Assembly (NCBI GenBank): GCA_046710445.1 | Contig: JBKEHD010000001.1 | Coordinates: 1-64,000, forward strand | Reading direction: 5' to 3' | DNA from: JBKEHD01 sp046710445 | Lineage (GTDB): Bacteria > Pseudomonadota > Alphaproteobacteria > Rickettsiales > Midichloriaceae | Length of the DNA: 64,000 nucleotides | Shown here: one piece after another, positions 8,589 to 17,019 of the stretch | Layout of the letters: each line of letters opens with the position of its first letter | How positions within the stretch are numbered: position 1 is the first letter of the stretch | Notes under the pieces: model-generated | Databases searched by the model: none | What the model was told of the DNA's origin: nothing | What the model saw: only the letters and a program-made list of their open reading frames with translations | Translations under genes and position numbers: made by a program

Positions 8589-9875
8589 ATGAGAAAAAGT
8601 AAATTTTTATTTTTAACAAAAAAAGACGTTACTTCAGAAGCAAGATTGGTTTCACATAAATTGATGTTAAGAAGTGGCATGGTGAAGCAGGTGTCTTCTG
8701 GTGTTTATGCTTGGTTACCTTTGGGATTGAAGGTACTTAAAAAGATAAAAAATATAATTAGAGAAGAGTTAGATGAAATTGATGGAAATGAAATTGCATT
8801 GCCATCTTTGCAAAAATTATCTATTTGGGAAAAATCTGGAAGAGCAATAGAAGAATCAGATATGAAATCTCAAATTTTTCATTTGATTGATTGTAAGAAG
8901 AGTAAATATGTACTGCCACCTTCGGGAGAAGAGGAAGTTACCAATCTTTATAGTGATTTTTTACAATCATATAAAAATTTGGGTAAGATGTTGTATCAAA
9001 TCACGTGGAAATTTAGAGACGAAATAAGGCCAAAGCATGGTGTGATGAGATGCAAAGAGTTTTTGATGAAAGATGCTTATACATTTGATGCAACAAAGGA
9101 AAAGGCATTGGAGCATTATGAGAAAATTTTTAATGCGTATTTACGTATTTTTAAAAAAATTGGTGTTGATGTTATACCTGTTCTTGCACCAACCGGAGCG
9201 ATGGGGGGAGATTATAGTCACGAATTTCATATTTTAGCAAATGAAGGAGAGAGTCGGATTTATTATCAAAATGATTTATTTGATTATTTAAACGAGAAAA
9301 ATATTTGTCTTGAAGATTTTGGAAAGCTCTATGCTAAAGAAGAAGAAAAGCATGACAAAGATGCTGCACATAATGATGATATAGTTAGTAGTAAGAGTAT
9401 AGAGGTTGGGCATATGTTTTATTTAGGGACAAAGTATAGCAAAGCCTTGGAGTGCACATATACTACAGAAGATGGTAAAATTAAACATCCTGAAATGGGA
9501 TGTTATGGCATAGGTATATCCAGATTAGTTGCGGCTGTGATTGAAAATTCTCACGATGAAAAAGGAATAATATGGCCTGAATCCATCTCACCTTTTCGTA
9601 TAATGCTGATAAATCTTAATATTGAAAATCAAAAATGCGTAGAGTTGTCGGAAAAAATTTATAGTATTTTAGGTGAAAAATATGAAATTTTATATGATGA
9701 TTCAAAAAATAGTATTGGAAAAAAACTGAATGATGCGGATTTAATAGGAATTAGTTGGCAAATAATTGTTGGCCCAAGATTTGCGAATGATGATAAGGTT
9801 GAATTAAAAAATAGAAAGGCATCCACCGCAGAAATAGTAGATTTATCAGAAATTATTAATAAAGAATTCAATTGA
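8589..9875 (+). CDS. proS: Prolyl-tRNA synthetase (short, ProS3-type)
   Basis: Charges tRNA-Pro with proline. The 428-residue length is that of the alphaproteobacterial short form, which lacks the large editing (INS) domain between motifs 2 and 3. Class II motifs are visible: motif 2 at residues about 139-166 (FRDEIRPKHGVMRCKEFLMK, then DAYTFD) and motif 3 at about 302-315 (EMGCYGIGISRLVA). The C-terminal HGTP anticodon-binding domain runs from about residue 330 to the end. It follows gapR by nine bases. With no editing domain, misacylated Ala-tRNA-Pro would have to be cleared by a separate deacylase, not present in this window. Confidence 0.95.
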   Translation: MRKSKFLFLTKKDVTSEARLVSHKLMLRSGMVKQVSSGVYAWLPLGLKVLKKIKNIIREELDEIDGNEIALPSLQKLSIWEKSGRAIEESDMKSQIFHLIDCKKSKYVLPPSGEEEVTNLYSDFLQSYKNLGKMLYQITWKFRDEIRPKHGVMRCKEFLMKDAYTFDATKEKALEHYEKIFNAYLRIFKKIGVDVIPVLAPTGAMGGDYSHEFHILANEGESRIYYQNDLFDYLNEKNICLEDFGKLYAKEEEKHDKDAAHNDDIVSSKSIEVGHMFYLGTKYSKALECTYTTEDGKIKHPEMGCYGIGISRLVAAVIENSHDEKGIIWPESISPFRIMLINLNIENQKCVELSEKIYSILGEKYEILYDDSKNSIGKKLNDADLIGISWQIIVGPRFANDDKVELKNRKASTAEIVDLSEIINKEFN

Positions 9876-9912
9876 TAAATTAATTGCTTATCATATTTAG
9901 TTTGTTTTTCCC

Positions 9913-9940
9913 TTGAGAAAAATATAATCTACCCTATATT
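9913..9940 (+). promoter_or_regulatory. Candidate sigma-70 promoter for the type I secretion genes
   Basis: TTGAGA at 9913-9918 and TATATT at 9935-9940, separated by 16 bases, lie in the 97-base gap between proS and the secretion ATPase, about 33 bases before its GTG start. The match to the -35/-10 consensus is good for both hexamers. In such A+T-rich DNA chance matches are common, so this rests mainly on its position. Confidence 0.4.
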
Positions 9941-9972
9941 GGTTTTAAGAAATAATCGTTGAAAAATTTATT

Positions 9973-11670
9973 GTGGTGAACAAGAATAATAAAAATACAC
10001 CTTTAAAAGAGGCAATTTTATCATGTAAGGTGATGGTAAGGTTTGTCCTTTTGTTCGGATGTTTAATTAATATACTGATGTTATCCACGCCATTATTTTC
10101 AATGCAAGTTTTAGATAGAGTATTATCGAGTCAGAATACAGATACTTTAATGATGCTAACTTTAGTCATAATATTGGCTCTGGCTTTATTGGCGTTGATA
10201 CAAGCAGCTAGGTCATTTGCGATGAATAAGATGGGGGCTTGGTTTGAAAACAAACTTTCTGAGACGGTATTTTCAAACTCAATAAGAATATCTTTAGAAT
10301 CAAAAGCTATGGCAAATAGCCAGCAACTAAGAGATTTACAAACAGTAAAAACATTTTTAACAAGCCCTGGAATAATATCCATTATGGATATGCCATGGGC
10401 AATCATTTTTATTATAGTGTTATTTATATTGCATACAGCAATTGGTACATTGGCAATAATATCTGGGGCAGTTTTGATAATTTTTGGTATTATAGCTGAT
10501 AGATCTACTAAGCCACTTATCGAGATGAATAATGACAATTACATTAAAAGTATGAGGCAGGTTGATCAATCAACTAGAAATGCTGAAGTGATAGAGGTGA
10601 TGGGGATGAGGAAAAACATCATATCTTCTTGGCAAAATATTAATCAAGAAGTGCAACAAACTCAAAATTTAGTGGCAAAAAGACAAGCTGTTTTTACTGA
10701 GATAACAAAATTTTTCAGATTAGTGATACAGATTTCAGTTACTGCATTGGGAGCGTATTTAGTGATACAGGGTCAAATTACTTCAGGTACAATTATAGCT
10801 AGCTCATCACTTGTTGGTAGGGCATTAGCACCATTTGAACAGGCGATCCAGTCTTGGAAAGGTTTTGTGAACTGTAGAAAGTCTTATATGAGACTTACAA
10901 AATCATTTGAAAGATATGTTGATGATAGTGATAAGATGTCGTTACCTGAGCCAGAGGGTAAAATTGATGTTGAAAATGTGTATTTTGCTCCAGTTGGTGT
11001 ACCAAAACATATACTTAAGGGTGTTAATCTTTCATTAGATAAAGGCGATGTATTGGCAATTATTGGTGCAAGTGCTTCGGGCAAAACTACATTGGCAAAG
11101 TTATTAGTTGGAATTTATAATCCAAGTATTGGGGCTATCAGGATCGATGGTGCTAGTATAAAAGATTGGAAAAAAGAAGAGCTTGGTCCGCATATAGGGT
11201 ATCTACCACAAGATATAGAGCTTTTTTCAGGTACAATTAAAGAAAATATAGCAAGAATGAATATCAATCCAAATCCTGATGATGTTGTTGTAGCTGCTCA
11301 GCTTTCTGGTGTTCATGATATGGTATTGCAACTTCCTAATGGATATGATTCCAATGTGGGTTTAGATGGTTCTATGCTTTCTGGTGGACAAAAACAAAGG
11401 ATAGGTCTTGCAAGAGCATTTTATGGCAATCCAAAATTTATTGTATTGGATGAACCAAATGCCAGCTTGGATACACAGGGTGAGGAAGCATTAATGACCG
11501 CAATAGCAGTTGCTAAGGAGCAAGGGATAACTACAGTTATTATTTCACATAAAACCTCTATATTGACAGCTGTTGATAAGGTGCTTGTGATGAAAGATGG
11601 TATGGTAGCAGCTTTTGGTCCCAAAAAAGAAATTATGGAAAAGTTAAATAAAGAAAAACACGTATTGTGA
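9973..11670 (+). CDS. Type I secretion ATPase/permease (PrtD/AprD-like)
   Basis: Inner-membrane ABC exporter of a type I secretion system, moving unfolded proteins with a C-terminal signal straight to the outside. It has 565 residues. An N-terminal ABC transmembrane domain (about 20-300, six helices) is followed by a nucleotide-binding domain with Walker A IGASASGKTTL (about 363-373), signature LSGGQKQRIGLARAF (about 469-483) and Walker B FIVLDEP. The C39 peptidase domain seen in bacteriocin exporters is absent, placing it in the PrtD/AprD group. The start is GTG (two GTG codons in a row) with no strong ribosome-binding site. The adaptor gene follows directly. No TolC or substrate gene is adjacent. 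Confidence 0.92.
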   Translation: MVNKNNKNTPLKEAILSCKVMVRFVLLFGCLINILMLSTPLFSMQVLDRVLSSQNTDTLMMLTLVIILALALLALIQAARSFAMNKMGAWFENKLSETVFSNSIRISLESKAMANSQQLRDLQTVKTFLTSPGIISIMDMPWAIIFIIVLFILHTAIGTLAIISGAVLIIFGIIADRSTKPLIEMNNDNYIKSMRQVDQSTRNAEVIEVMGMRKNIISSWQNINQEVQQTQNLVAKRQAVFTEITKFFRLVIQISVTALGAYLVIQGQITSGTIIASSSLVGRALAPFEQAIQSWKGFVNCRKSYMRLTKSFERYVDDSDKMSLPEPEGKIDVENVYFAPVGVPKHILKGVNLSLDKGDVLAIIGASASGKTTLAKLLVGIYNPSIGAIRIDGASIKDWKKEELGPHIGYLPQDIELFSGTIKENIARMNINPNPDDVVVAAQLSGVHDMVLQLPNGYDSNVGLDGSMLSGGQKQRIGLARAFYGNPKFIVLDEPNASLDTQGEEALMTAIAVAKEQGITTVIISHKTSILTAVDKVLVMKDGMVAAFGPKKEIMEKLNKEKHVL

Positions 11671-11684
11671 TAAAATATTAATAT

Positions 11685-13307
11685 ATGCGAGATGATATGA
11701 AAAAAGATAAACAAAATGAAAATATTGATATCAAAGATGTTGAGGTAATTTCTGATTCTAAAGATGTTGAGGATCTATCTAAAGGCATTAAAGTACAAAA
11801 AGATGAGTTTGAGGAAGATTTAAAAGAGCAATATAAAGATTATAAATTAATTGATTTCAAGGCTTTTGGACAATTTTTGAAAGAAGTTAAGACTTTTTTA
11901 TTTGGTATTACTTTAGAAAAATCTCATTATGTAGAAAAAAATGAAAAAGAAATCAGAAAGCAGATTAGTTTTCCTATAAAATTTGGATTAATGTCAATTT
12001 TGATAACTTTGGGATTTTTTGGTGTTTGGAGCTCTTTTGCTCCACTTGATAGTGCATCTATTGCAGAGGGATTTGTTATGGTAAGTGATCATAGAAAGCA
12101 AATTCAACATTTCGAAGGTGGAATTGTTGAAAAAATATATGTCAAAGATGGTGATACTGTAGAGAAGGGACAAGTCTTGTTGACATTGAACGAATCAAAA
12201 ACCAAATCTGAATTAGAAAAAACATTATGGCAGCTAAGATATGCTTTAGCTGTAGAAGCTAGATTAACCGAAAGCATTAAATTCATAACATTAGTACATT
12301 CTGACGATATGGAAAAAGCAAGTAATATGGAACTCTTTTTTGATAATGAGTATTTGGAATCAGATGACGAAAAGATACAAGCACTTAAAACTGCGCAAAA
12401 AAATTCCTTTAATATGTTAAAAGCATATATTTTAGGAAGTATGAACACTTATGATGCTCAAGAGCAAGAATTTAATTCAGAAATATTATCTACTAACGAA
12501 AGAATTAAATCTCAAAAGGAAAATATAAAAACTCTAGAGATAGAATATAAAAAGAAGCAGAAGTTGCTTGAAAAAAAACTTGATATTTCTCATAGTGTTG
12601 CACAAGTAAAGATAGAATTACAGAGATATAAAGGTGAAATCTTGGAGTTAGAAGCAAAAATGTCTGGATACAAACATAAGATTGCTGAAGTTAAATCAAG
12701 AAAAATAAATTTTGTTGATGAAAGAAATGTAAATTTATCTGAAGAATATAAGAGGAACCATACTGAGTTATTAAATTATGAGGCTCAGTATATACAAGTG
12801 AAAGATTCTCATGAAAGAAGTGTGATAAAAGCACCTTACGCAGGTGTTATAACTGATTTAAAAGTGCATACGGTTGGTGGTTCTGTAAGACATGCTGATG
12901 TAATCATGGAAATAATTCCTCAAGACGGTGATTTGATAATAGAAGCATTTATTCCATCACATGAAATAGAGAGTATCAGTATTGGTAGCAATGTTAGAAT
13001 TCAGCTTAATGCTTATAAAGCGAGGCTTGTTCCTAGAATTGAGGGTACTGTCACTTATATTTCTGCTGATAAATTTGATCAACAAGCAGGCCCAGGACAA
13101 CCTGGTCAGCAGAAATTTGCTCCTGTTGGATACTATAAGGCAAAAATTACAGTGAGTCCTGAAGAGTTGGAAAAAGTAAATACAATAATCAAATTATATC
13201 CTGGAATGCCTGTTACAGCATTTATAGTAAAGGGTACAAGGAGTTTTGCTGAGTATTTATATTCACCAATTAAAGATAGTTTCCATAGAGCCTTTAAAGA
13301 GCCTTAG
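11685..13307 (+). CDS. Type I secretion membrane-fusion adaptor (HlyD/PrtE-like)
   Basis: The periplasmic adaptor that joins the preceding ABC exporter to an outer-membrane TolC channel. Residues 97-119 form a single transmembrane helix. A biotinyl-lipoyl half-motif follows (HFEGGIVEKIYVKDGDTVEKG), a coiled-coil hairpin lies at about 262-345, then the second half-motif (VIKAPYAGVITDLKVHTVGG) and a C-terminal barrel ending in the family segment YPGMPVTAFIVKGTRSFAEY. At 540 residues it is about 90-100 longer than typical PrtE/HlyD proteins. The excess is a charged Lys/Asp/Glu-rich cytoplasmic N-terminus (residues 1-90). Starts at 11685 or 11697 are both possible; 11685 is kept. Confidence 0.9.
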   Translation: MRDDMKKDKQNENIDIKDVEVISDSKDVEDLSKGIKVQKDEFEEDLKEQYKDYKLIDFKAFGQFLKEVKTFLFGITLEKSHYVEKNEKEIRKQISFPIKFGLMSILITLGFFGVWSSFAPLDSASIAEGFVMVSDHRKQIQHFEGGIVEKIYVKDGDTVEKGQVLLTLNESKTKSELEKTLWQLRYALAVEARLTESIKFITLVHSDDMEKASNMELFFDNEYLESDDEKIQALKTAQKNSFNMLKAYILGSMNTYDAQEQEFNSEILSTNERIKSQKENIKTLEIEYKKKQKLLEKKLDISHSVAQVKIELQRYKGEILELEAKMSGYKHKIAEVKSRKINFVDERNVNLSEEYKRNHTELLNYEAQYIQVKDSHERSVIKAPYAGVITDLKVHTVGGSVRHADVIMEIIPQDGDLIIEAFIPSHEIESISIGSNVRIQLNAYKARLVPRIEGTVTYISADKFDQQAGPGQPGQQKFAPVGYYKAKITVSPEELEKVNTIIKLYPGMPVTAFIVKGTRSFAEYLYSPIKDSFHRAFKEP

Positions 13308-13390
13308 GAGAGGATATTTAAATAAATATGCTTTTATCTATAATTTTACTATAGACATAAAGGTTGTAATATTGTAAAAAATTAATATAC

Positions 13391-13467
13391 GGGACTTTAG
13401 CTCAGTTGGTTAGAGCACGCCGCTCATAACGGTGCGGTCGTAGGTTCGAGTCCTACAAGTCCCACCA
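13391..13467 (+). tRNA. tRNA with CAT anticodon, probably tRNA-Ile2
   Basis: A 77-base cloverleaf with encoded CCA. The acceptor stem GGGACTT pairs with AAGTCCC. The D arm reads AGCTCAGTTGGTTAGAGC. The anticodon loop CTCATAA sits on the stem CGCCG/CGGTG, with one G-U pair. The T arm is GTAGGTTCGAGTCCTAC. The anticodon is CAT. It lacks the GGG/CCC anticodon stem of initiator tRNA-Met. Its body resembles alphaproteobacterial tRNA-Ile(CAT), read as AUA after lysidine modification by TilS, more than elongator Met. That identity is a judgement by eye. A T-run follows the CCA. Confidence 0.9.
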
Positions 13468-13567
13468 TCTTTTTTATACCAAGAAGTATTTTATAATAAT
13501 AGTGTTAAAATTTTAAGAAATTTTGTTAGATAAATTTTTTAGTATTGAGATATTGTATCTTTTGATT

Positions 13568-13939
13568 TTAACTTTGTGATATTTTATTTAATACTTTTTC
13601 CATATTAATTTGTTCATCCCTATATTTATCTTCAACAAATCTTATTTCAGGCGAATATTTGAGAGATGTACTTTTGCTAACTATTCTTCTGAATTCTGAA
13701 GATGAATGATTTAGTATTTCAAATAATTTTGTATTATCAGTAGTATTCTTTGATAAGCATAAAAATACTGTAGCAATTTTAAGATCTGGACTTATTTTTA
13801 CATCTGATACAGTTATAATAGAAGAATCTATGGATGGGTGAACATCACCCCTTATAAATATCACAGAAATTTCTTGCCTGATTAATTGAGCTACTTTTAA
13901 TTGACGATTTGTTGGTTCTTTTCTATATCTATATGTCAT
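13568..13939 (-). CDS. rbfA: Ribosome-binding factor A
   Basis: A 30S maturation factor with a KH-like fold that binds the 16S rRNA 5' helix region. At 123 residues it is of normal length. The N-terminus NRQLKVAQLIRQEISVIF and the following DVHPSIDSSIITVSDVKISPD are the family hallmarks, with the FLCL strand and a RIVSKSTSLKYSPEIRFVED region towards the end. It is encoded eight bases after erpA on the minus strand. Usually rbfA follows infB and precedes truB; neither is present, so the standard nusA-infB-rbfA order is broken here. Confidence 0.93.
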   Translation of the reverse strand: MTYRYRKEPTNRQLKVAQLIRQEISVIFIRGDVHPSIDSSIITVSDVKISPDLKIATVFLCLSKNTTDNTKLFEILNHSSSEFRRIVSKSTSLKYSPEIRFVEDKYRDEQINMEKVLNKISQS

Positions 13940-13947
13940 ATCTTATT

Positions 13948-14280
13948 TTAAGTATTTATCGAAAAAGATTCACCGCACCCACATTTTGATGATGTGTTTG
14001 GATTGATAATATAAAAATGAGCATTACCTAATTCATTTTTATATTCAAGCTTCGATCCAATTAAATATTTAAGTGAAATCTCATCTATGCTAACAATAGC
14101 AGAATTCTTCTGAAATAATACATCAGTTTTCTTTTTATCTTGTGTAAATTGAAATTGGTACCTCAATCCATTGCACCCGCCCCCATCCACACTAATCTTT
14201 AGCATTTCATTGGAATTAGATGATTTGTTGATATCATTTATTCTAAGTGCAGCTGCATTAGAAATAATAAACTCTTGCAT
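13948..14280 (-). CDS. erpA: Iron-sulfur cluster insertion protein (A-type carrier)
   Basis: An A-type carrier that accepts Fe-S clusters and delivers them to apoproteins. The 110 residues contain the three ligand cysteines: one in DGGGCNGLRYQF (near residue 35) and two in the C-terminal SSKCGCGESF (near residues 102-104). The segment LKYLIGSKLEYK and NPNTSSKCGCG are typical of ErpA/IscA. ErpA and IscA are hard to separate by eye. No isc genes are near, and the protein could serve complex I, SdhB and IspH, all encoded in this window. It forms a minus-strand pair with rbfA. Confidence 0.88.
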   Translation of the reverse strand: MQEFIISNAAALRINDINKSSNSNEMLKISVDGGGCNGLRYQFQFTQDKKKTDVLFQKNSAIVSIDEISLKYLIGSKLEYKNELGNAHFYIINPNTSSKCGCGESFSINT

Positions 14281-14360
14281 TGGTATTTATTTTGAAAATT
14301 CCAAAAGGGTATTCTAAAACAAATACCAACGCTATTCAAGAATTTAGTATTAAGTTGTAT

Positions 14361-15713
14361 TTAATGGCTGAAACATTGCTCTTTTGTATTATCTAGAAAT
14401 TCTCCATTTTTTTTACAATATTCTACAGCTTTATCTATATCAGCTAAAAGTAGATCAGCCATTTCATAACTAAAGCCTTCTCTTACCACTATTCTCATTA
14501 TAGCTATATCAGTAAGATTTTCGGGCAAAGTATATGCTGGTACTTGCCATCCAGTATAATTTAATCGCTCTGACAATAAAAAAAGGTTAAATTTAATTCC
14601 CTCTTTTGCTTTCCAGGAAACAACAGGTATGTCATCACCTTTATGTATGATATCAAATAAATTATGTTTTTTTAATCCGTCTGAAATATAGTGCGCTATA
14701 TCTTTTGACTCTTCATGAATTTTTTTATAACCATCAAAGCCCAGTCTTAAAAAATTGTAATATTGTCCGATTACTTGGCTTGCAGATCTTGAGAAATTTA
14801 AAGTAAATGTAGGCATTTCACCACCCAAATAATTTACGTTAAATACCAGTTCTTTTGGAAGATCGTCCTTATGTTTCCAAATTGCCCAACCTACACCTGG
14901 ATAAACTAAACCAAATTTATGTCCAGATGCATTGATGGATTTCACCCATTTTAAACGGAAATCCCATTTCAAATTTGGTTGAATGAATGGAGCAACGAAT
15001 CCTCCACTTGCTGCATCCACATGTATTGGCACCTCTAATCCTGTTCTTTTATTAAACTTATCTACTTCATCATTTAATTTTTCTATATTTTCATATTCAC
15101 CAGTGAAAGTACTTCCCAAAATTCCAACAATTCCTATTGTATTTTCATCGCATAAATCGACTGCTTTTTTAGGATCGATAATGTATCTACCTTTTTCTAA
15201 AGGAACTTGTCTTTCTTCCACATCCCAATAATTACAAAATTTTTCCCAGCATATTTGTGTATTTATCCCTGTTACTAAGTTGGGTTTGAAATCTTTATTC
15301 TTTCTTTTTAGTTGTAAAGATCTTTTCATAGCTAATCCTGCTAACATACAAGCTTCACTAGAGCCAGTTGTTGAACAGCCAATGGTATCTGTTATATCTG
15401 GTACATTCCATAAATCAGCAATGATATTTACACATCTATCTTCTATATCGGCTGTTTGTGGATATTCATCTTTATCAATCATATTTTTATTTGCAACTTT
15501 TGCCATTAGCTTGGATGCCTCAGGCTCCATCCAAGTGGTAACAAATGTTGCTAAATTTTGTTTAGCATTTCCATCCAAAATCAATTGATCTTGAATTAAA
15601 TTATATACTGTGGATGCTGGTAATCCTGTATTTAATAATTTATTTTTGTGTATTTTTTCATTAATTTCTCTATTAGCGTAGGAGCTTTTTAGGTGTTCTT
15701 TTGATTTTGTCAT
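14361..15713 (-). CDS. gadB: Glutamate decarboxylase
   Basis: A PLP enzyme converting glutamate to GABA and CO2 while consuming a proton. At 450 residues it is close to the 466 of E. coli GadB. The PLP lysine is Lys266 in SINASGHKFGLVYPGVGWAI. The phosphate-binding stretch TTGSSEACMLAGLAMKR lies at residues 115-131, and HVDAASGGFVAPF at 231-243. The last residues, EQCFSH, end in a histidine near where E. coli GadB has the penultimate His465 that plugs the active site at neutral pH, so acid activation is possible. No gadC antiporter is nearby. Upstream (15726-15750) are two 11-base direct repeats. This is an unexpected gene for a reduced rickettsial-type genome. Confidence 0.93.
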   Translation of the reverse strand: MTKSKEHLKSSYANREINEKIHKNKLLNTGLPASTVYNLIQDQLILDGNAKQNLATFVTTWMEPEASKLMAKVANKNMIDKDEYPQTADIEDRCVNIIADLWNVPDITDTIGCSTTGSSEACMLAGLAMKRSLQLKRKNKDFKPNLVTGINTQICWEKFCNYWDVEERQVPLEKGRYIIDPKKAVDLCDENTIGIVGILGSTFTGEYENIEKLNDEVDKFNKRTGLEVPIHVDAASGGFVAPFIQPNLKWDFRLKWVKSINASGHKFGLVYPGVGWAIWKHKDDLPKELVFNVNYLGGEMPTFTLNFSRSASQVIGQYYNFLRLGFDGYKKIHEESKDIAHYISDGLKKHNLFDIIHKGDDIPVVSWKAKEGIKFNLFLLSERLNYTGWQVPAYTLPENLTDIAIMRIVVREGFSYEMADLLLADIDKAVEYCKKNGEFLDNTKEQCFSH

Positions 15714-15725
15714 TTTTTCTGATAT

Positions 15726-15750
15726 TTAAGTATTATATATTAAGTATTAT
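15726..15750. repeat. Direct repeat upstream of gadB
   Basis: TTAAGTATTAT occurs twice, at 15726-15736 and 15740-15750, with a 14-base period, just upstream of the gadB start (15713, minus strand). On the minus strand the copies read ATAATACTTAA and include a TATAAT hexamer, so they may be the gadB promoter -10 region, a paired operator, or chance repetition in A+T-rich DNA. Confidence 0.5.
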
Positions 15751-15830
15751 GATTTTATTGTATTGAATCAATTGTTTTTATGATAAAAAAGTTGTTATTA
15801 GAAGCAGATACAGTATATATTTTGTTTCTT

Positions 15831-15907
15831 GTTTCCGTAGCTCAGTAGGATAGAGCGTTGGATTCCTAATCCAAAGGCCACAGGTTCGAATCCTGTCGGA
15901 AACACCA
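15831..15907 (+). tRNA. tRNA-Arg (CCT anticodon)
   Basis: A 77-base cloverleaf with encoded CCA. The acceptor stem GTTTCCG pairs with CGGAAAC. The D arm is TAGCTCAGTAGGATAGAGC. The anticodon loop TTCCTAA sits on the stem TTGGA/TCCAA. The T arm is CACAGGTTCGAATCCTGT. Anticodon CCT reads AGG. It ends 23 bases before the LptF/G start and may share its transcript. It is divergent from gadB. Confidence 0.95.
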
Positions 15908-15930
15908 TATATTAATTTTTAAAGGGAATA

Positions 15931-17019
15931 ATGATTCCATCTCAGACTTATTTTAGAATTAGTGTAATTGACTTCACAAAAGTGTTATCTGCGATATTTT
16001 TTATAATATTTTTTATAATATTGCTTTTTGACACTTTAGAATTGATTCGAAGCACATCTAAATATTCCTTTCAATTTAGGATGATAGTTAAGCTCGCTTT
16101 GATGAAAAATTACGGTAGTTTAGAAAAAATAATTCCAATTATCGCATTAATATCCTCTGCTTTGTATTTTTATATAAAAAACAAATCAAATGAAATTATG
16201 ACTGCAAAAAGTTATGGTTTATCAAATGCTAATATTATTGCCCCAGTCATTTTTGTTATAGTAATATTTGGAATTCTAAATATTACAGTATTTAATCCAG
16301 TTGGAAAAATGTTGTTAAAAAAATATCAAAATTATGAAGCTCAAAACTTTAAAAAGCAAAGTAGCTTAGTTTCAGTATCGAAAAATGGTATATGGTTGAA
16401 AAATAAATTAGACGACAAAGACGTTATTATTAGTGCATTAAGGGTGTCAGAAGCGTATAAAACCTTATATGATACAAATGTATTCTTTTTTGATAAAGAT
16501 TTTCAGTTCAGAGAAAGGATGATTGCAAAATCTATTGTTTTTAAAAAAGAAGAGCTCATATTACGGGATGTGATATCAATAAATTCTAAGTTTCAAATAA
16601 AAAATATCGACAAAGTTATATTGCCAATTAAGATTTCTATGTCCCAGATATTCGGAAATCTTACGTCTATTGAGGGCATATCTTTTTTTCAATTATTGGA
16701 ATTCATTAAATTGACCGAGGATTCTGGGGTATCTGCTACACGTTATAAACTGTATTTTTTCAAAGAACTTTTTTCTCCTTTTTTTATTATGGGGATGGTT
16801 TTTATTAGTTACTTTTTTTGTTCTAAATTGGGAGAAAAAAAGAAATTTGATGTATCTATATTTTATTCGATATTAGTTGGTTTTAGCATATATTTCTTTG
16901 CAAATTTTATGCATGCTATTGGAGAATCTGGAAAAATATCAATAATTCTTTCAGTTATATTTCCCATAATAGTTTCGAATTTAGTACCGATATATTTGAT
17001 TATTAATAAAAACAATTAA
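15931..17019 (+). CDS. lptG: LptF/LptG-family LPS export permease
   Basis: Inner-membrane permease of the Lpt complex, which pulls LPS from the inner membrane towards LptC/LptA. It has 362 residues: helices near residues 14-35, 60-82 and 97-118, a soluble beta-jellyroll domain (about 130-265), then three further helices (about 280-360). The segment NEIMTAKSYGLSNANIIAPV is the typical LptF/LptG coupling region. LptG rather than LptF is favoured by the N-terminus and size but is not certain. AGGG five bases before the ATG supports the start. Its stop and that of the convergent gene share the bases TTAA. Together with lptD it shows that LPS transport is retained. Confidence 0.82.
   Translation: MIPSQTYFRISVIDFTKVLSAIFFIIFFIILLFDTLELIRSTSKYSFQFRMIVKLALMKNYGSLEKIIPIIALISSALYFYIKNKSNEIMTAKSYGLSNANIIAPVIFVIVIFGILNITVFNPVGKMLLKKYQNYEAQNFKKQSSLVSVSKNGIWLKNKLDDKDVIISALRVSEAYKTLYDTNVFFFDKDFQFRERMIAKSIVFKKEELILRDVISINSKFQIKNIDKVILPIKISMSQIFGNLTSIEGISFFQLLEFIKLTEDSGVSATRYKLYFFKELFSPFFIMGMVFISYFFCSKLGEKKKFDVSIFYSILVGFSIYFFANFMHAIGESGKISIILSVIFPIIVSNLVPIYLIINKNN

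Noticed and set aside
15985..16030. Repeated ATATTTTTTATA in the LptF/G gene
   Set aside because: It encodes the hydrophobic FFIIFFII stretch of a membrane helix; ordinary for A+T-rich DNA.
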